Part shown: in pieces, positions 34,523-43,915 of the stretch
How the letters are laid out: each line of letters begins with the position of its first letter
Numbering within the stretch: position 1 is the stretch's first letter
Source: Geodermatophilus sp. TF02-6
GTDB lineage: Bacteria > Actinomycetota > Actinomycetes > Mycobacteriales > Geodermatophilaceae
Length of the DNA: 64,000 nucleotides
Direction of reading: 5' to 3'
Assembly: GCF_003319115.1 (NCBI RefSeq)
Contig: NZ_QOHF01000009.1
Coordinates: forward strand, 1-64,000
The notes under the pieces: model-generated
The model's input: only the letters and a program-made list of their open reading frames with translations
What the model was told of the DNA's origin: nothing
Databases searched by the model: none
Made by a program: the position numbers and the translations under genes

Positions 34523-35415
34523 CCGGACAGGCCGGCGAACAGGTCGTCCTCCCAGCCGTCGGGCGCGCCTGCGGCCGGGCCGCGCTCTCCGCGCACCAGC
34601 CGGTAGTACTCGATCCCGAGCACCTCCTGGCCGAGGTTGTTCGACAGGGCGAAGAACGGGCCGTCGACGGTGATCTGGGTGGCGTGCGCCCGCATGGCCG
34701 ACTCCTTCGCGGCGGCGTGGGCCCGCCCGTCGACGGCGGCGGCGACCAGCTCGTCCGGGACGGCGAACGGCACCTCGTCGACCTCGCCCAGCGACTCGAA
34801 CGGCGAGGCCTCCCCCAGTGCTGCCATCGCCTCGATGCCCCGGCGCATGACCGAGCGCGGCACGCAGCACCAGTAGACCTTCGCCACCTCCCACACCGGG
34901 CCGAGGTCCGGGCGGTAGGCGGGGTCGGCGGCGGCGTCCACGGCACCCATGGCGACCCGGTGGGCCTGGATGTGGTCGGGGTGGCCGTAGCCGCCGTTCT
35001 CGTCGTAGGTGACGACCACCTGCGGCCGCACCTCGCGGACGACCGCGACGGCGTGCGCGACCGCTTCGTCGAGGTCGGCCCGCCAGAAGGCCCGCGGCCG
35101 GTCGTTGGCCGGCGTGCCCATCATCCCGGAGTCCCGGTAGCGCCCCGGGCCGCCGAGGAACCGCCAGTCGGTCACCCCGAGGGCGTCCATGGCGGCGCGC
35201 AGCTCGGCGATCCGGTAGCCGCCGAGCTGGTCGGCGTGCTCGGGCCCGAGCAGCTCGAGCTCGGGAACGAGCACCTCGCCCTCCTCGCCCAGGGTGCAGG
35301 TGAGCAGGGTGACCTGTGCCCCCTCGGCGACGTAGCGGGCCATCGTCGCGCCGTTGTTGATCGTCTCGTCGTCGGGGTGGGCGTGCACGAGCAGCAGCCG
35401 TCTCTCAGCGGTCAC
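34519..35415 (-). CDS. mshB: N-acetyl-GlcN-Ins deacetylase (mycothiol synthesis)
   Basis: A 298-residue zinc hydrolase of the LmbE/PIG-L family that removes acetate from N-acetylglucosaminyl-inositol in mycothiol synthesis. The zinc and catalytic residues are in VHAHPDDE (His13, Asp15, Asp16) and [13 protein letters not shown] (His near 147). The length and C-terminal [18 protein letters not shown] match MshB rather than the related Mca amidase. GTG 35415. Mycothiol needs cysteine, which links it to the sulfur genes later in the window. Confidence 0.95.
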   Translation of the reverse strand: MTAERRLLLVHAHPDDETINNGATMARYVAEGAQVTLLTCTLGEEGEVLVPELELLGPEHADQLGGYRIAELRAAMDALGVTDWRFLGGPGRYRDSGMMGTPANDRPRAFWRADLDEAVAHAVAVVREVRPQVVVTYDENGGYGHPDHIQAHRVAMGAVDAAADPAYRPDLGPVWEVAKVYWCCVPRSVMRRGIEAMAALGEASPFESLGEVDEVPFAVPDELVAAAVDGRAHAAAKESAMRAHATQITVDGPFFALSNNLGQEVLGIEYYRLVRGERGPAAGAPDGWEDDLFAGLSG

Positions 35416-35546
35416 GGTGCTGCATCATCGTCGGCCTACCGGCCGACACCGCGGCCAGGGGCCGTCCCCGACCGCCGCTGAGCCCCACTCGTCCTTCGTC
35501 GGGGGACCCTCCGGGCCCGCCGACGGGCACGACGACTCGTCCTCCC

Positions 35547-36731
35547 CTACTCGGCGTCGACGGGGACGACCTCGCGGGCCTCGGCGAAGTGGCACGCCGA
35601 GGGGTGGCCCTGGCCGCGGTCGACCAGCGCCGGGGCCTGCTCGGCGCAGACGTCCTGCGCCTTCCAGCAGCGGGTGCGGAACCGGCAGCCCGACGGCGGG
35701 TTGGCCGGGCTGGGGACGTCGCCCTGCAGCAGGATTCGGTCCTTCTGCCCGCGCAGCACCGGCTCGTGCAGCGGCACCGACGACAGCAGCGCCTGGGTGT
35801 AGGGGTGCGACGGCGAGGTGTAGACCTGCTCGTCGGTGCCCTCCTCGACGATGCTGCCGAGGTACATGACCGCGACCCGGTCGGAGATGTGCCGGACCAC
35901 CGACAGGTCGTGCGCGATGAACAGGTAGGACAGGCCGAACTCGTCCTGCAGGTCCTCCAGCAGGTTGACCACCTGGGCCTGGACCGAGACGTCGAGGGCG
36001 GAGACCGGCTCGTCGCAGACGATCACCTCGGGCCGCAGCGCCAGCGCCCGGGCGATGCCGATGCGCTGCCGCTGGCCGCCGGAGAACTGGTGCGGGTAGC
36101 GGTTGACGTAGTCGGGGTTGAGGCCCACCCGGTCGAGCAGCTCCTGGGTGCGCTGCAGCCGGCCCTTCTTCGGCGCGACGTCAGAGTGCACCGCCCAGCC
36201 CTCGGCGACGATGTCGCCCACGGTCATCCGCGGGTTCAGCGACGCGTACGGGTCCTGGAAGATGATCTGGACCTCGCGCCGGTAGTCCTTGAGCGCCCGG
36301 CCGCTCATCCGCGCGACGTCGCGGCCCTTGTAGAGGATCGACCCGGACGTCGGCTTCTCCAGCGCCACCAGCAGCTTGGAGACGGTGGACTTGCCGCAGC
36401 CGGACTCGCCGACCAGGCCGACGGTCTCGCCGCGGCGCATGGTCAGGTTGACACCGTCCACCGCGCGGACGTGGCCGATGGTGCGCTTGAACACGATCCC
36501 CTGGGTGAGCGGGAAGTACTTCTGCAGGTCGCGGATCTCCAGCAGCGTCTCCCCGGCCACCGGCTTGCCCGGGCGCGGGGCGGCGGACGCGGCAGTGGCG
36601 CCGGTCGTGGGCTCGGACGGCGTCGTCCGGTCCGTCCCCCGCGAGCGGGAGGTGCTCCCGGCCGCGCCCCGGTGCGCTGCTCGCTCGTCCCCCGCCGCGA
36701 CGCCCCTCGCGGGGACGCTGTGGTCAGACAC
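35547..36731 (-). CDS. dppF: Peptide ABC transporter ATP-binding protein (second ATPase)
   Basis: A 394-residue ATPase of the oligopeptide/dipeptide OppF/DppF type. Walker [10 protein letters not shown], signature FSGGQRQR, Walker [13 protein letters not shown], and the C-terminal oligopeptide domain with its cysteine pattern ([14 protein letters not shown]) are present. About 60 low-complexity N-terminal residues precede the ATPase; later starts are possible. Start ATG overlaps the dppD stop by 8 bp. Last gene of dppABCDF, followed by a GC-rich gap with a probable terminator hairpin around 35495-35526. Confidence 0.93.
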   Translation of the reverse strand: MSDHSVPARGVAAGDERAAHRGAAGSTSRSRGTDRTTPSEPTTGATAASAAPRPGKPVAGETLLEIRDLQKYFPLTQGIVFKRTIGHVRAVDGVNLTMRRGETVGLVGESGCGKSTVSKLLVALEKPTSGSILYKGRDVARMSGRALKDYRREVQIIFQDPYASLNPRMTVGDIVAEGWAVHSDVAPKKGRLQRTQELLDRVGLNPDYVNRYPHQFSGGQRQRIGIARALALRPEVIVCDEPVSALDVSVQAQVVNLLEDLQDEFGLSYLFIAHDLSVVRHISDRVAVMYLGSIVEEGTDEQVYTSPSHPYTQALLSSVPLHEPVLRGQKDRILLQGDVPSPANPPSGCRFRTRCWKAQDVCAEQAPALVDRGQGHPSACHFAEAREVVPVDAE

Positions 36732-37776
36732 CGAGGACCTCCTCGCTGTAGTGGCAGGCCGCCTCGCGGCCGGGGACGACCAGGCGCAGCGGCGGGACGT
36801 CGGTGGCGCACTCCCGCCCGGGTGCCGCGGCGGCGCCGAGCCGGCGGCGCGGGCACCGCGGGTGGAACGGGCAGCCGCTCGGGATGGCGGCCAGGTTCGG
36901 CGGCTGGCCGGCGATCGGCTGCAGCCGGCCGCCCTTGGCCTCCACCTGCGGCACCGAGCTCATCAGGCCGTCGGTGTAGGGGTGCGCCGGGTCGGTGAAG
37001 ACGTCGTCCACGGTGCCCCGCTCGACGATCTCGCCGGCGTACATGACCGCCACGTTGTCGGCGACCTCGTTGACCACGCCCAGGTCGTGGGTGATGAGGA
37101 CCAGGCCCATCCCGGTGTCGCGCTGCAGGTCCTTGAGCAGGTCCATGACCTGGGCCTGCACCGTGACGTCGAGGGCGGTGGTCGGCTCGTCGGCGATGAG
37201 CACCTTGGGGTCGAGGGCGATCGCCATGGCGATCATGACCCGCTGCCGCATGCCGCCGGAGAACTGGTGCGGGTAGTCGTCGACCCGTGACGCCGCGGCG
37301 GGGATGCGCACCCGGTCCATCAGCTCGACGGCCCGCTGCCGGGCCTCCTTCTTGGACGTGCCGCGGTGGGCGCGGAACATCTCGCCGATCTGGTAACCGA
37401 CGCTGTACACCGGGTTCAGCGACGACAGCGCGTCCTGGAAGATCATCGAGATGCCCGGCCCGCGCACCCGGCGCTGCTCGTCCGGCGTCTGCTGGAGCAG
37501 GTCGCGGCCCTCGAACCAGATGCCGCCGCCGGCGATGACCGCGGGCGGGGTGTCGAGGATGCCCATGATCGCCTGGGCGGAGACCGACTTGCCCGAGCCG
37601 GACTCGCCGAGGATGGCGAGGGTCTCCCCCTCGGAGAGGGAGTAGCTCACGCCGTTGACCGCGTGCACCACGCCGGAGCGGGTGCGGAACTCGACGTGCA
37701 GGTCGTCGACCTCGAGCAGCGGGTTGCCCGCCGCGGGCCTGGCCGGGGCGGACGGGGAGAGGTCGGGTCGGGTCAT
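36724..37776 (-). CDS. dppD: Peptide ABC transporter ATP-binding protein (first ATPase)
   Basis: A 350-residue OppD/DppD-type ATPase. Walker A GESGSGKS, signature FSGGMRQR, Walker [15 protein letters not shown] and the C-terminal cysteine-containing peptide-transporter domain ([11 protein letters not shown], then REC) are all visible. It pairs with DppF to drive peptide import. ATG 37776 overlaps the dppC stop (ATGA). Confidence 0.94.
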   Translation of the reverse strand: MTRPDLSPSAPARPAAGNPLLEVDDLHVEFRTRSGVVHAVNGVSYSLSEGETLAILGESGSGKSVSAQAIMGILDTPPAVIAGGGIWFEGRDLLQQTPDEQRRVRGPGISMIFQDALSSLNPVYSVGYQIGEMFRAHRGTSKKEARQRAVELMDRVRIPAAASRVDDYPHQFSGGMRQRVMIAMAIALDPKVLIADEPTTALDVTVQAQVMDLLKDLQRDTGMGLVLITHDLGVVNEVADNVAVMYAGEIVERGTVDDVFTDPAHPYTDGLMSSVPQVEAKGGRLQPIAGQPPNLAAIPSGCPFHPRCPRRRLGAAAAPGRECATDVPPLRLVVPGREAACHYSEEVLGV

Positions 37777-38744
37777 GCGCGCTGCCTCGGGTCGAGGGCG
37801 TCGCGCAGCGCGTCGCCCATCAGGATGAACGCCATCACGGTCAGGGTCAGGACCAGACTCGGGAACAGCACCAGGTGCGGCGCGGTGCGGATGGACTCCT
37901 GACCGGCCTCGATCTGCAGGCCCCAGGAGATGGCCGGCCGTTGCAGGCCGACGCCGAGGTAGGTCAGGGTCGCCTCGGCGGCGATGAGCACGCCGATGGT
38001 GATGGTCGTGTAGACCAGCACCGGCGCCACGGCGTTGGGCAGGATGTGCCGGACCAGGATTCGGCCATTGGAGGCCCCCATGGCCCGGGCCGCGGCCACG
38101 TAGTCCGAGCTCTTCACCGCGATGACCTGGGAGCGCACCAGCCGCATCGCCGTCATCCAGCCGAACAGCGCCAGGGCGAGGGCGACCGCACCGGGGCCGC
38201 GGTCGCTGATGATCGGCAGGTTCGTCGACGGGCCGACGCGCAGCAGCACCAACGCGCCGAGGATGAGCGGCAGGGCGTAGAAGATGTCGGTGAGCCGGGA
38301 CAGCACGCCGTCGGTGACCCCGCCGAAGTACCCGGCGATGGCGCCGACGATGATCCCGAGCACCAGCACCACCAGGACCGCGGCCACGCCGATGATCAGC
38401 GAGTTGCGGGCGCCGTAGACCACGTTGGCCAGGTAGTCGCACCCCTGCTGGTCGAAGCCGAACCAGTGCTGGGCCGAGGGCAGCGCCTTGGAGTCGGCCA
38501 GGTCGCAGGCGCGCGGGTCGGCGCCGCCGGCGAACAGCTGCGGGACGATCGCCATGAGGACGAAGAGCAGGCAGAGCACGGCTCCGATCCAGAACAGCGG
38601 GTTGCGCTTGAGCTCGCCCCAGGCGTCGCTCCACAGGCTGTTCTGCCGCGCCTCGGTGACGTCGACCGACGGGGCCGCCAGCCCGGTGGTCGTGCCGGCC
38701 TCGACCTCGTCGCGGCGCAGGTCCATCTGCTGCTGATCAGTCAT
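37773..38744 (-). CDS. dppC: Peptide ABC transporter permease (DppC type)
   Basis: A 323-residue permease with an N-terminal extension, the OppC N-terminal helix (NPLFWIGAVLCLLFVLMAIV) and five more helices. The EAA loop, which docks on the ATPases, is DYVAAARAMGASNGRILVRH. An insertion with two cysteines (ACDLADS and QGCDYL) lies in the outer loop and may form a disulfide. Start ATG 38744 overlaps the dppB stop by 8 bp. Confidence 0.94.
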   Translation of the reverse strand: MTDQQQMDLRRDEVEAGTTTGLAAPSVDVTEARQNSLWSDAWGELKRNPLFWIGAVLCLLFVLMAIVPQLFAGGADPRACDLADSKALPSAQHWFGFDQQGCDYLANVVYGARNSLIIGVAAVLVVLVLGIIVGAIAGYFGGVTDGVLSRLTDIFYALPLILGALVLLRVGPSTNLPIISDRGPGAVALALALFGWMTAMRLVRSQVIAVKSSDYVAAARAMGASNGRILVRHILPNAVAPVLVYTTITIGVLIAAEATLTYLGVGLQRPAISWGLQIEAGQESIRTAPHLVLFPSLVLTLTVMAFILMGDALRDALDPRQRA

Positions 38745-39660
38745 AGCGGATCCTCGGGTCGAGGACGGCGTAGAGCACGTCGACCACCAGGTTGAAGAAG
38801 ATGAAGAAGAAGACCATCAGCGTCACGATCCCGACGACGACCGCACCCTCCTGGGCCCGGACGGAGTCGAAGACCTCCCGGCCGATACCGGGGAGGTTGA
38901 ACACCGACTCGGTGACGATGGCCCCGCCCAGCAGCGTGCCGATGTCGGCGCCGATGAAGGTCACCACCGGGATGAGGCTGTTGCGCAGCGTGTGCCGCAC
39001 GATCACCGTGCGGTTGGACAGCCCCTTGGCCCGCGCCGTCCGCACGTAGTCCGCCCGCAGGTTCTCCGCGACGCTGGTGCGGGTCAGCCGGGCGACGTAG
39101 GCCAGCGAGCCGGAGGCGAGCACCAGCCCGGGCAGGAGGTAGCTGTACCAGCCCTCGCGGGTGCCGGCGATGGGGAACCAGCCGAGCTTGAGCCCGAAGA
39201 GCAGCTGGGCGACGAAGGCCAGCACCAGGATCGGGATCGAGACGATCAGCGTCGTCGAGACCAGCACCAGGTTGTCGAAGAAGCTGTTGCGCCGGATCCC
39301 GGCGAGGACGCCGGCGATCAGCCCGATGACGGCCTCGAAGACCACGGCGACGATCGTGAGCCTGATCGTGACCGGCAGCGTCCGCTCGATGGTGTCCAGA
39401 ACCGGGCGGCCGCGGAAGTCGGTGCCCAGGTCGCCCTGGAACAGGCCCTTGAGGTACTCCCAGTACTGGGCCCACAGCGGCTCGTCGAGGTGGAACCGCT
39501 CACGCAGCTCGGCGACGACCGCCGGGGAGAGCGGCCGGTCGCCGCCCAGGGCGCGGATCGGGTCGCCCGGGAGGGCGTACACCATCGCGAAGATGAGGAA
39601 GGACGCGCCGAGCAGTACCGGGATGGTGAGCAGCAGGCGGCGCGCGACGTAGCGGCCCAT
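38737..39660 (-). CDS. dppB: Peptide ABC transporter permease (DppB type)
   Basis: A 307-residue permease with six helices. The N-terminus MGRYVARRLLLTIPVLLGAS and the EAA loop DYVRTARAKGLSNRTVIVRH are standard for DppB/OppB. With DppC it forms the import channel. ATG 39660 is the natural start; the frame is open a further 24 codons upstream with no hydrophobic content. Separated from dppA by 140 bp containing a hairpin. Confidence 0.94.
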   Translation of the reverse strand: MGRYVARRLLLTIPVLLGASFLIFAMVYALPGDPIRALGGDRPLSPAVVAELRERFHLDEPLWAQYWEYLKGLFQGDLGTDFRGRPVLDTIERTLPVTIRLTIVAVVFEAVIGLIAGVLAGIRRNSFFDNLVLVSTTLIVSIPILVLAFVAQLLFGLKLGWFPIAGTREGWYSYLLPGLVLASGSLAYVARLTRTSVAENLRADYVRTARAKGLSNRTVIVRHTLRNSLIPVVTFIGADIGTLLGGAIVTESVFNLPGIGREVFDSVRAQEGAVVVGIVTLMVFFFIFFNLVVDVLYAVLDPRIRYD

Positions 39661-39737
39661 GTCCCCCCTCGAGTCGTCGGGCCACCGCAGATCCGCCGGC
39701 GGCGCGGGTACATCGTGCCCCTCACGCGGCACGCGCG

Positions 39738-39782
39738 CCGCCGGGGGCGACCGTCCTGCTCGAACGGGCGCCCCCGGCGGGC
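39738..39782 (-). terminator. Hairpin between dppA and dppB
   Basis: cgccgccgggggcg (about 39738-39750) is complementary to cgcccccggcgg (about 39769-39780) with a loop near 18 bases. On the minus strand it follows dppA. It is likely a partial terminator that lets the binding protein be made in excess over the membrane components, a common arrangement in such operons. Confidence 0.6.
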
Positions 39783-39800
39783 GGTGCGGTCCTGGGCGGA

Positions 39801-41420
39801 TCAGTCGTTGACGGTGACCTCGGAGACCACGATCCGCTGGAACAGGTCCAGCCGGACGTTGTCGACGTGGTCGGAGCGCACCGACTGGATCTTGGTGAAG
39901 AACAGCGGGGCGTACGGCACGTCCTCGGCGACGAGGTCCTCGGCCTGCTGGTAGTCCGCGATGGCCGCCTGCTGGTCGCTCGCCTGGTCTCCCTGGGTGA
40001 TCAGGCCGTTGACCTGCGGGTTGTCGTAGAAGCTGTAGTTCGAGCCCAGCGGCGGGAACGACTGCGGCGTGTACAGCGGGGTCAGGTAGCTCTCCGCGGC
40101 CGGGTAGTCGAAGCTCCAGCCGTAGCGGAACGGGCCGGTGTAGCCCTTCTGCTCACCCAGCGGCAGGTACTCCGAGAAGTCCAGGTTGCCCTGCAGCTGG
40201 AAGTCCACGCCGAGGTTCTGCCGCAGCTGGTTGCCCACGGCCTCCATCCAGGCGTCGTGGCCGGCACCGGCGTTGAACCACAGCGCGATCGGCTGGCTGC
40301 GGTCGAAGCCGGCCTCGTCGAGCAGCTGGTTGGCCCGGTCGACGTCGAACGTGCAGTAGGTGCACGACCCGGAGCGGTAGCCGTCGACGACCGGCGCGAT
40401 GTAGGAGTCGGCCGGGGTCCGGGTGCCGCTGAAGATCGCGTCGGAGATGGCCTGCCGGTCGACGGCCATGGAGAGGGCCTGGCGGACCCGCTTGTCGGCG
40501 AACCGCTGGTCGTACAGCGGGAAGCCGAGATAGGTGATCTGCGAGGACTGGGTCTCGATGAACCGGTCGCCGAACTCGTCCTTCGCCGACTCGATGACGT
40601 CGGGTGGGATGACGTCGACGATGTCGAGGTTGCCGTCCTGGACGTCGGTGTAGGCGGTGCCCACCTCGGCGTAGACGCGGTACTCGACGCCCTCGGCCTG
40701 GGCCTTGTCGTCACCGGCGTAGTCGTCGTACCGGGTCAGGGTGATGCCCTCGCCCGGGACGTAGTCCTCGTCGGCCTTGAAGGGGCCGTTGCCGATCGGC
40801 CGGGTGCCGAACCCCTGGGGGTCCTGGAAGAAGGCGTCGGGCAGCGGGTAGAAGGAGTTGTAGCCGACGACCGCCGGGAACAGCGCGAACGGCTGGGACA
40901 GCTGCACGGTGAAGGTGCGGTCGTCGACGACCTTCAGCCCGGAGAGCTCCGTCGCGGTGCCGCCCTGCAGCTCCTGGAACCCGGCGATGCGGGACAGGTA
41001 GGAGCCGCCGTCCTGGGCGTTCTTCGGGTCGGCGGTGTAGTTCCACGCGTCGACGAAGGACTGCGCGTCGACCGGCGTCCCGTCGTGGAAGGTCCAGCCG
41101 TCCTTGAGGGTGACGGTCCAGTTGGTGTTGTCGGAGGACTCGATCGACTCCGCGACGCCGGTGTACTCGACCTCGCCCTGGGGGGAGTACTTGACCAGGC
41201 CGGTCCACAGCGAGTTGACGACCTGGTCGCCCTCGCTCTCGGTGGTGTTGCCTGGCACGAGCGGGCTCTTCGGCTCGCCGATGTACACGCTGAAGCTGCC
41301 GCCACCATCGCCGCCGCCACCGGCGGACCCGCTGTCGTCGCCACCGCCACAGGCGGACAGCAGCATCGCGCCGGACAGGCCGGTCGCGACGAGCGCAGCA
41401 GCGCGCTTGCTCAACCTCAC
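39801..41420 (-). CDS. dppA: Peptide ABC transporter substrate-binding lipoprotein
   Basis: A 539-residue family-5 solute-binding protein. Lipobox MLLSAC with a glycine/serine/aspartate linker gives a lipid-anchored outer protein. The family signature region is VAESIESSDNTNWTVTLKDG with FHDGTPVDAQSFVDAWN, and the hinge KRVRQALSMAVDRQAI is intact. It captures peptides for the DppBCDF importer; peptide length preference cannot be read from sequence. First gene of the operon, with its promoter in the 41421-41769 gap. Confidence 0.94.
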   Translation of the reverse strand: MRLSKRAAALVATGLSGAMLLSACGGGDDSGSAGGGGDGGGSFSVYIGEPKSPLVPGNTTESEGDQVVNSLWTGLVKYSPQGEVEYTGVAESIESSDNTNWTVTLKDGWTFHDGTPVDAQSFVDAWNYTADPKNAQDGGSYLSRIAGFQELQGGTATELSGLKVVDDRTFTVQLSQPFALFPAVVGYNSFYPLPDAFFQDPQGFGTRPIGNGPFKADEDYVPGEGITLTRYDDYAGDDKAQAEGVEYRVYAEVGTAYTDVQDGNLDIVDVIPPDVIESAKDEFGDRFIETQSSQITYLGFPLYDQRFADKRVRQALSMAVDRQAISDAIFSGTRTPADSYIAPVVDGYRSGSCTYCTFDVDRANQLLDEAGFDRSQPIALWFNAGAGHDAWMEAVGNQLRQNLGVDFQLQGNLDFSEYLPLGEQKGYTGPFRYGWSFDYPAAESYLTPLYTPQSFPPLGSNYSFYDNPQVNGLITQGDQASDQQAAIADYQQAEDLVAEDVPYAPLFFTKIQSVRSDHVDNVRLDLFQRIVVSEVTVND

Positions 41421-41713
41421 GTGCTATGCCTCCCTCGTCCCGCGGTGCGGGGGGAACGGTCAGTTTCCCAGCAGCCACCGCCGTCAGCCGGGCGGCCGGG
41501 TCCCGTACGGACAGGTACCGCAGTCACGCCGGTACGACGGGCGACCCTAGGCGCGTGCGTGGAGGGCGTCCACGGCCGTCATCGACTTGTGACCTCGGGT
41601 CAGCATCCCACGGGATGGGAAGTCGCTTGCACGGGGCAGCCGCACCCCTCCCTCCAGGAGTTGCGGCGCCCCGGCGGCCTTGCCGGACGTCTTCCGCCGT
41701 TCCGCGCCGCCGG
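41421..41713. other. Gap between dppA and csbD
   Basis: No gene is supported. The dppA promoter must lie in the first part. Around 41600 a short inverted pair (atccca/tgggat) occurs. Long open frames through here on the plus strand are high-GC artefacts without start sites. Confidence 0.4.
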
Positions 41714-41739
41714 GTGTGGCGACGGGGTTCACGGGGTAC
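41714..41739 (+). promoter_or_regulatory. General-stress type promoter for csbD
   Basis: GTGT at 41714-41717, a 16-base spacer and GGGTAC at 41734-41739 match the actinobacterial SigB-like consensus GNNT-N14-16-GGGTA(C/T). The csbD ribosome site (gaggagaggag) and ATG follow 13-31 bases downstream. A general-stress origin fits the csbD family. Confidence 0.6.
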
Positions 41740-41769
41740 GCCGGCGACATCCGAGGAGAGGAGTCCGTC

Positions 41770-41940
41770 ATGAGTGGCACGGACAAGATCAAGAACAAGG
41801 CCGAGGAGCTGACCGGCAAGGGCAAGGAGGCCGTCGGCGACGCGACGGACAACCGCGACCTGCAGGCCGAGGGGCAGGCCGACCAGGCGTCGGGGAACCT
41901 CAAGCAGGCCGGCGAGAAGGTCAAGGACGTCTTCAAGTAG
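41770..41940 (+). CDS. CsbD-family stress protein
   Basis: A 56-residue hydrophilic protein: MSGTDKIKNKAEELTGKGKE, then two more short repeats of the K-A-E-x-L-x-G pattern ending KQAGEKVKDVFK. CsbD-like proteins are induced by general stress in many bacteria; the molecular role is unknown. Strong ribosome site gaggagaggag. The upstream promoter resembles a SigB-type promoter, in line with the family. Followed by GC-rich repeats. Confidence 0.93.
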   Translation: MSGTDKIKNKAEELTGKGKEAVGDATDNRDLQAEGQADQASGNLKQAGEKVKDVFK

Positions 41941-41942
41941 CA

Positions 41943-42055
41943 GAGGGACCCCGTCCTCCCACCTGTCGGAGAAGGACCCCCTGCCTCCCCCCGTTCGGCC
42001 CCGTCCAGAGGCTCACCGCGAGCCTGCGAGGGGTGAGGAGGACGGGGTCCTTCAA
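41943..42055. repeat. GC-rich palindromic repeats after csbD
   Basis: A type B forward end (agggaccccgtcctcc, 41943-41958) is matched by its complement near 42037-42053 (ggaggacggggtccttc), enclosing a partial type A (aaggaccccctgcctcccc) and the common core ccgcgagcctgcgagg. The whole region can fold as one long imperfect hairpin and probably terminates csbD. Confidence 0.75.
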
Positions 42056-42090
42056 TCTGTAGGGGGCCGGTGGGACCCGGGACGGAGCCT

Positions 42091-42129
42091 GCGACGGACG
42101 CCGTCCCCTCGAGGGGCGGCGTCCGTCGC
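42091..42129. terminator. Two-sided hairpin between csbD and VOC genes
   Basis: gcgacggacgccgtcccctc (42091-42110) pairs with gaggggcggcgtccgtcgc (42111-42129) with one bulged base and no spacer. Located between convergent genes, it can end both transcripts. Confidence 0.7.
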
Positions 42130-42164
42130 CGTGTGCGGCCTCCGGACCGCAGGAGCCGCGGCGC

Positions 42165-42578
42165 TCAGAGCGGCAGGTCCGCCGTGTCCGCCACCAGCTC
42201 GACCTCGAATCCGTCGGCGTCCTCCAGGTAGGCGGCACGGTGCTGCGGGCCGCCCGCGTACGGGTGGCGGTCGGCGTACAGGAGCGACCAGCCGTGCCGG
42301 AGGGCGTCGGTGACCAGGTCGTCGAGCTGCTGCGCCGTGCCGGCCCAGAAGGCCAGGTGGTTCAGCCCCGCACGGGTCCGCTGGTGCGGCCCGTCCAGCA
42401 CGTCCGGACCGCTCTCCACCACGACGTAGGTCTCCCCCAGCCGCCAGGACCGGCCGGTGGCCCAGGTCCGCTCCCGCTCGTGGCCGAGCGCCTCCAGCAA
42501 CCAGCCCAGCGACGCCTCGGCCGCGTCCAGGTCCCGGACCCAGAGCTCGACGTGGTGGAGGACGCCGCGGCTGCTCAC
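42165..42578 (-). CDS. VOC (glyoxalase/bleomycin-resistance) family protein
   Basis: A 137-residue vicinal-oxygen-chelate fold protein with the two beta-alpha-beta-beta-beta halves (LHHVELWVRDLDAAEASLGWLLEAL; LNHLAFWAGTAQQLDDLVTDAL) and metal-ligand candidates in HHVEL, NHLAF and GFEVELV. Reaction unknown. GTG 42578 overlaps the stop of the SRPBCC-Nudix gene (GTGA), so the two are co-translated. Confidence 0.85.
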   Translation of the reverse strand: MSSRGVLHHVELWVRDLDAAEASLGWLLEALGHERERTWATGRSWRLGETYVVVESGPDVLDGPHQRTRAGLNHLAFWAGTAQQLDDLVTDALRHGWSLLYADRHPYAGGPQHRAAYLEDADGFEVELVADTADLPL

Positions 42579-43357
42579 CCGCCCGATGATGCCGGGCCGA
42601 GGCCGGCGAGGAGGGAACGGACGGCGGGGACGAGCGGGCGGTCGGCCGGGATCCAGCCCAGGTCGTCCAGCTCGTCGGCGCTCAGCCAGCGCAGCTCGCT
42701 GTGCTCGTGCGCGGTGATCTCCCCGTGGGCCACGACGCGGGCCGCCCACACGCGCAGCGTGGAGGCGCCGGGCGGCCCACCGGCGACGACACCGTCGAGC
42801 ACGACCTCCCCCAGGAAGGTCTGCGGGACGACGAGGACCCCGAGCTCCTCGCCGATCTCCCGCACCAGGGCGGTGAGCTCGTCCTCCCCGGGCTCGACCT
42901 TGCCCCCCGGGAACTCCCAGCAGCCGTCGTAGGGCCCGTCCGACCGGCGCGCCACCAGCACCCGGTCGCCGTCCACGAGCGCCGCGCCGACGACCTGGAC
43001 GACGTCGAGCGCGCGCCGGGCGGCCGCGGCGGCGTAGACGTCCAGGTGCGCCCGCACCACCCGCCGGACGCGCCGGCGCAGCAGCACGTCGAGCAGCCGG
43101 CCGAGGACCCCGGGCAGCGACGTCGCCCAGTCGACCTGCTCGTCGACCAGGGTGCCGGCGCCGGTGGCGACGAACCGGCGGGAGTGGGTGAGCCAGCGCC
43201 AGCCGCGCCCGAGCCCGACCGCGTGGACGTCTCGCACCGGCCGGACCGAGACGACCTCCTCCAGCGGCACGGGCCAGGGACGACCGAGGGCCCGGGCGAC
43301 GTCGAACGCCACGGTCAGCGGCGCCTCCACCAGGGTGGTGACACGCAGCTGGGACAC
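42575..43357 (-). CDS. SRPBCC-Nudix fusion protein
   Basis: A 260-residue two-domain protein. Residues about 1-130 form a SRPBCC (START-like) domain beginning QLRVTTLVEAPLTVAFDVARAL; residues about 133-250 form a Nudix hydrolase with an intact Nudix box GGKVEPGEDELTALVREIGEELG preceded by GCWEFPGG, typical of MutT-like (8-oxo-dGTP) pyrophosphatases. Both domains are usually separate proteins; their fusion is unusual. GTG 43357 has a GGGAGG ribosome site nine bases upstream; a GTG at 43366 is the other option. Divergent from the Rrf2 gene. Confidence 0.85.
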   Translation of the reverse strand: MSQLRVTTLVEAPLTVAFDVARALGRPWPVPLEEVVSVRPVRDVHAVGLGRGWRWLTHSRRFVATGAGTLVDEQVDWATSLPGVLGRLLDVLLRRRVRRVVRAHLDVYAAAAARRALDVVQVVGAALVDGDRVLVARRSDGPYDGCWEFPGGKVEPGEDELTALVREIGEELGVLVVPQTFLGEVVLDGVVAGGPPGASTLRVWAARVVAHGEITAHEHSELRWLSADELDDLGWIPADRPLVPAVRSLLAGLGPASSGG

Positions 43358-43393
43358 ACGGTCCACCCTCCCAGACAGGGCAGACTGGCCGCT

Positions 43394-43870
43394 GTGCGCA
43401 TCACCGCCCGGGTCGACTACGCCGTCCGTGCCGCCGTGGAGCTGGCCGCGGCGGCACCCGGCGCCCTGACCTGTGACCGCATCGCCGCGGCGCAGGGCAT
43501 CCCCTCCCGCTTCCTGCAGTCGATCCTGGGCGACCTGCAGCACGCCCGCCTGGTGACCAGCCAGCGCGGCCGCGAGGGCGGCTACCGGCTGGCGCTGCCG
43601 CCGGCGGAGGTCTCCATCGCCCGGGTCATGCGGGTCGAGCAGGGCTTCCTCGCCGAGGTGCACGGCCAGCGCCCCGAGGACGTCGAGTACGCGGGCGCCG
43701 CCGCTCCGCTCGCCTCGGTGTGGGTGGCCGCGCGCGAGGCCTACCGGCGGGTCCTGGAGGAGGTCACGCTGGCCGACGTCGTGGCCGGGGAGCTCCCTCC
43801 GCACGCCGCCGAGCTGGTCGCCGTGGAGAGCGCCTGGCGCTCCTTCGGCGAGCCCGCCGCCCGGGACTGA
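43394..43870 (+). CDS. Rrf2-family transcriptional regulator
   Basis: A 158-residue regulator. The winged-helix N-terminus (VRITARVDYAVRAAVELA, IPSRFLQSILGDLQHARLV, GREGGYRLA) is typical of Rrf2. The three cysteines that hold an Fe-S cluster in IscR and NsrR are absent; the only cysteine is in LTCDRIAA. This resembles CymR, the cluster-free Rrf2 regulator of cysteine metabolism. Placed just upstream of cysC, and close to sir and cysH, it is a good candidate regulator of these sulfur genes. Start GTG 43394. Confidence 0.85.
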   Translation: MRITARVDYAVRAAVELAAAAPGALTCDRIAAAQGIPSRFLQSILGDLQHARLVTSQRGREGGYRLALPPAEVSIARVMRVEQGFLAEVHGQRPEDVEYAGAAAPLASVWVAAREAYRRVLEEVTLADVVAGELPPHAAELVAVESAWRSFGEPAARD

Positions 43871-43915
43871 GGGCCGGGTCGGCACCGCGCCGACGGCCTG
43901 GGCGAGACTGGCGGC

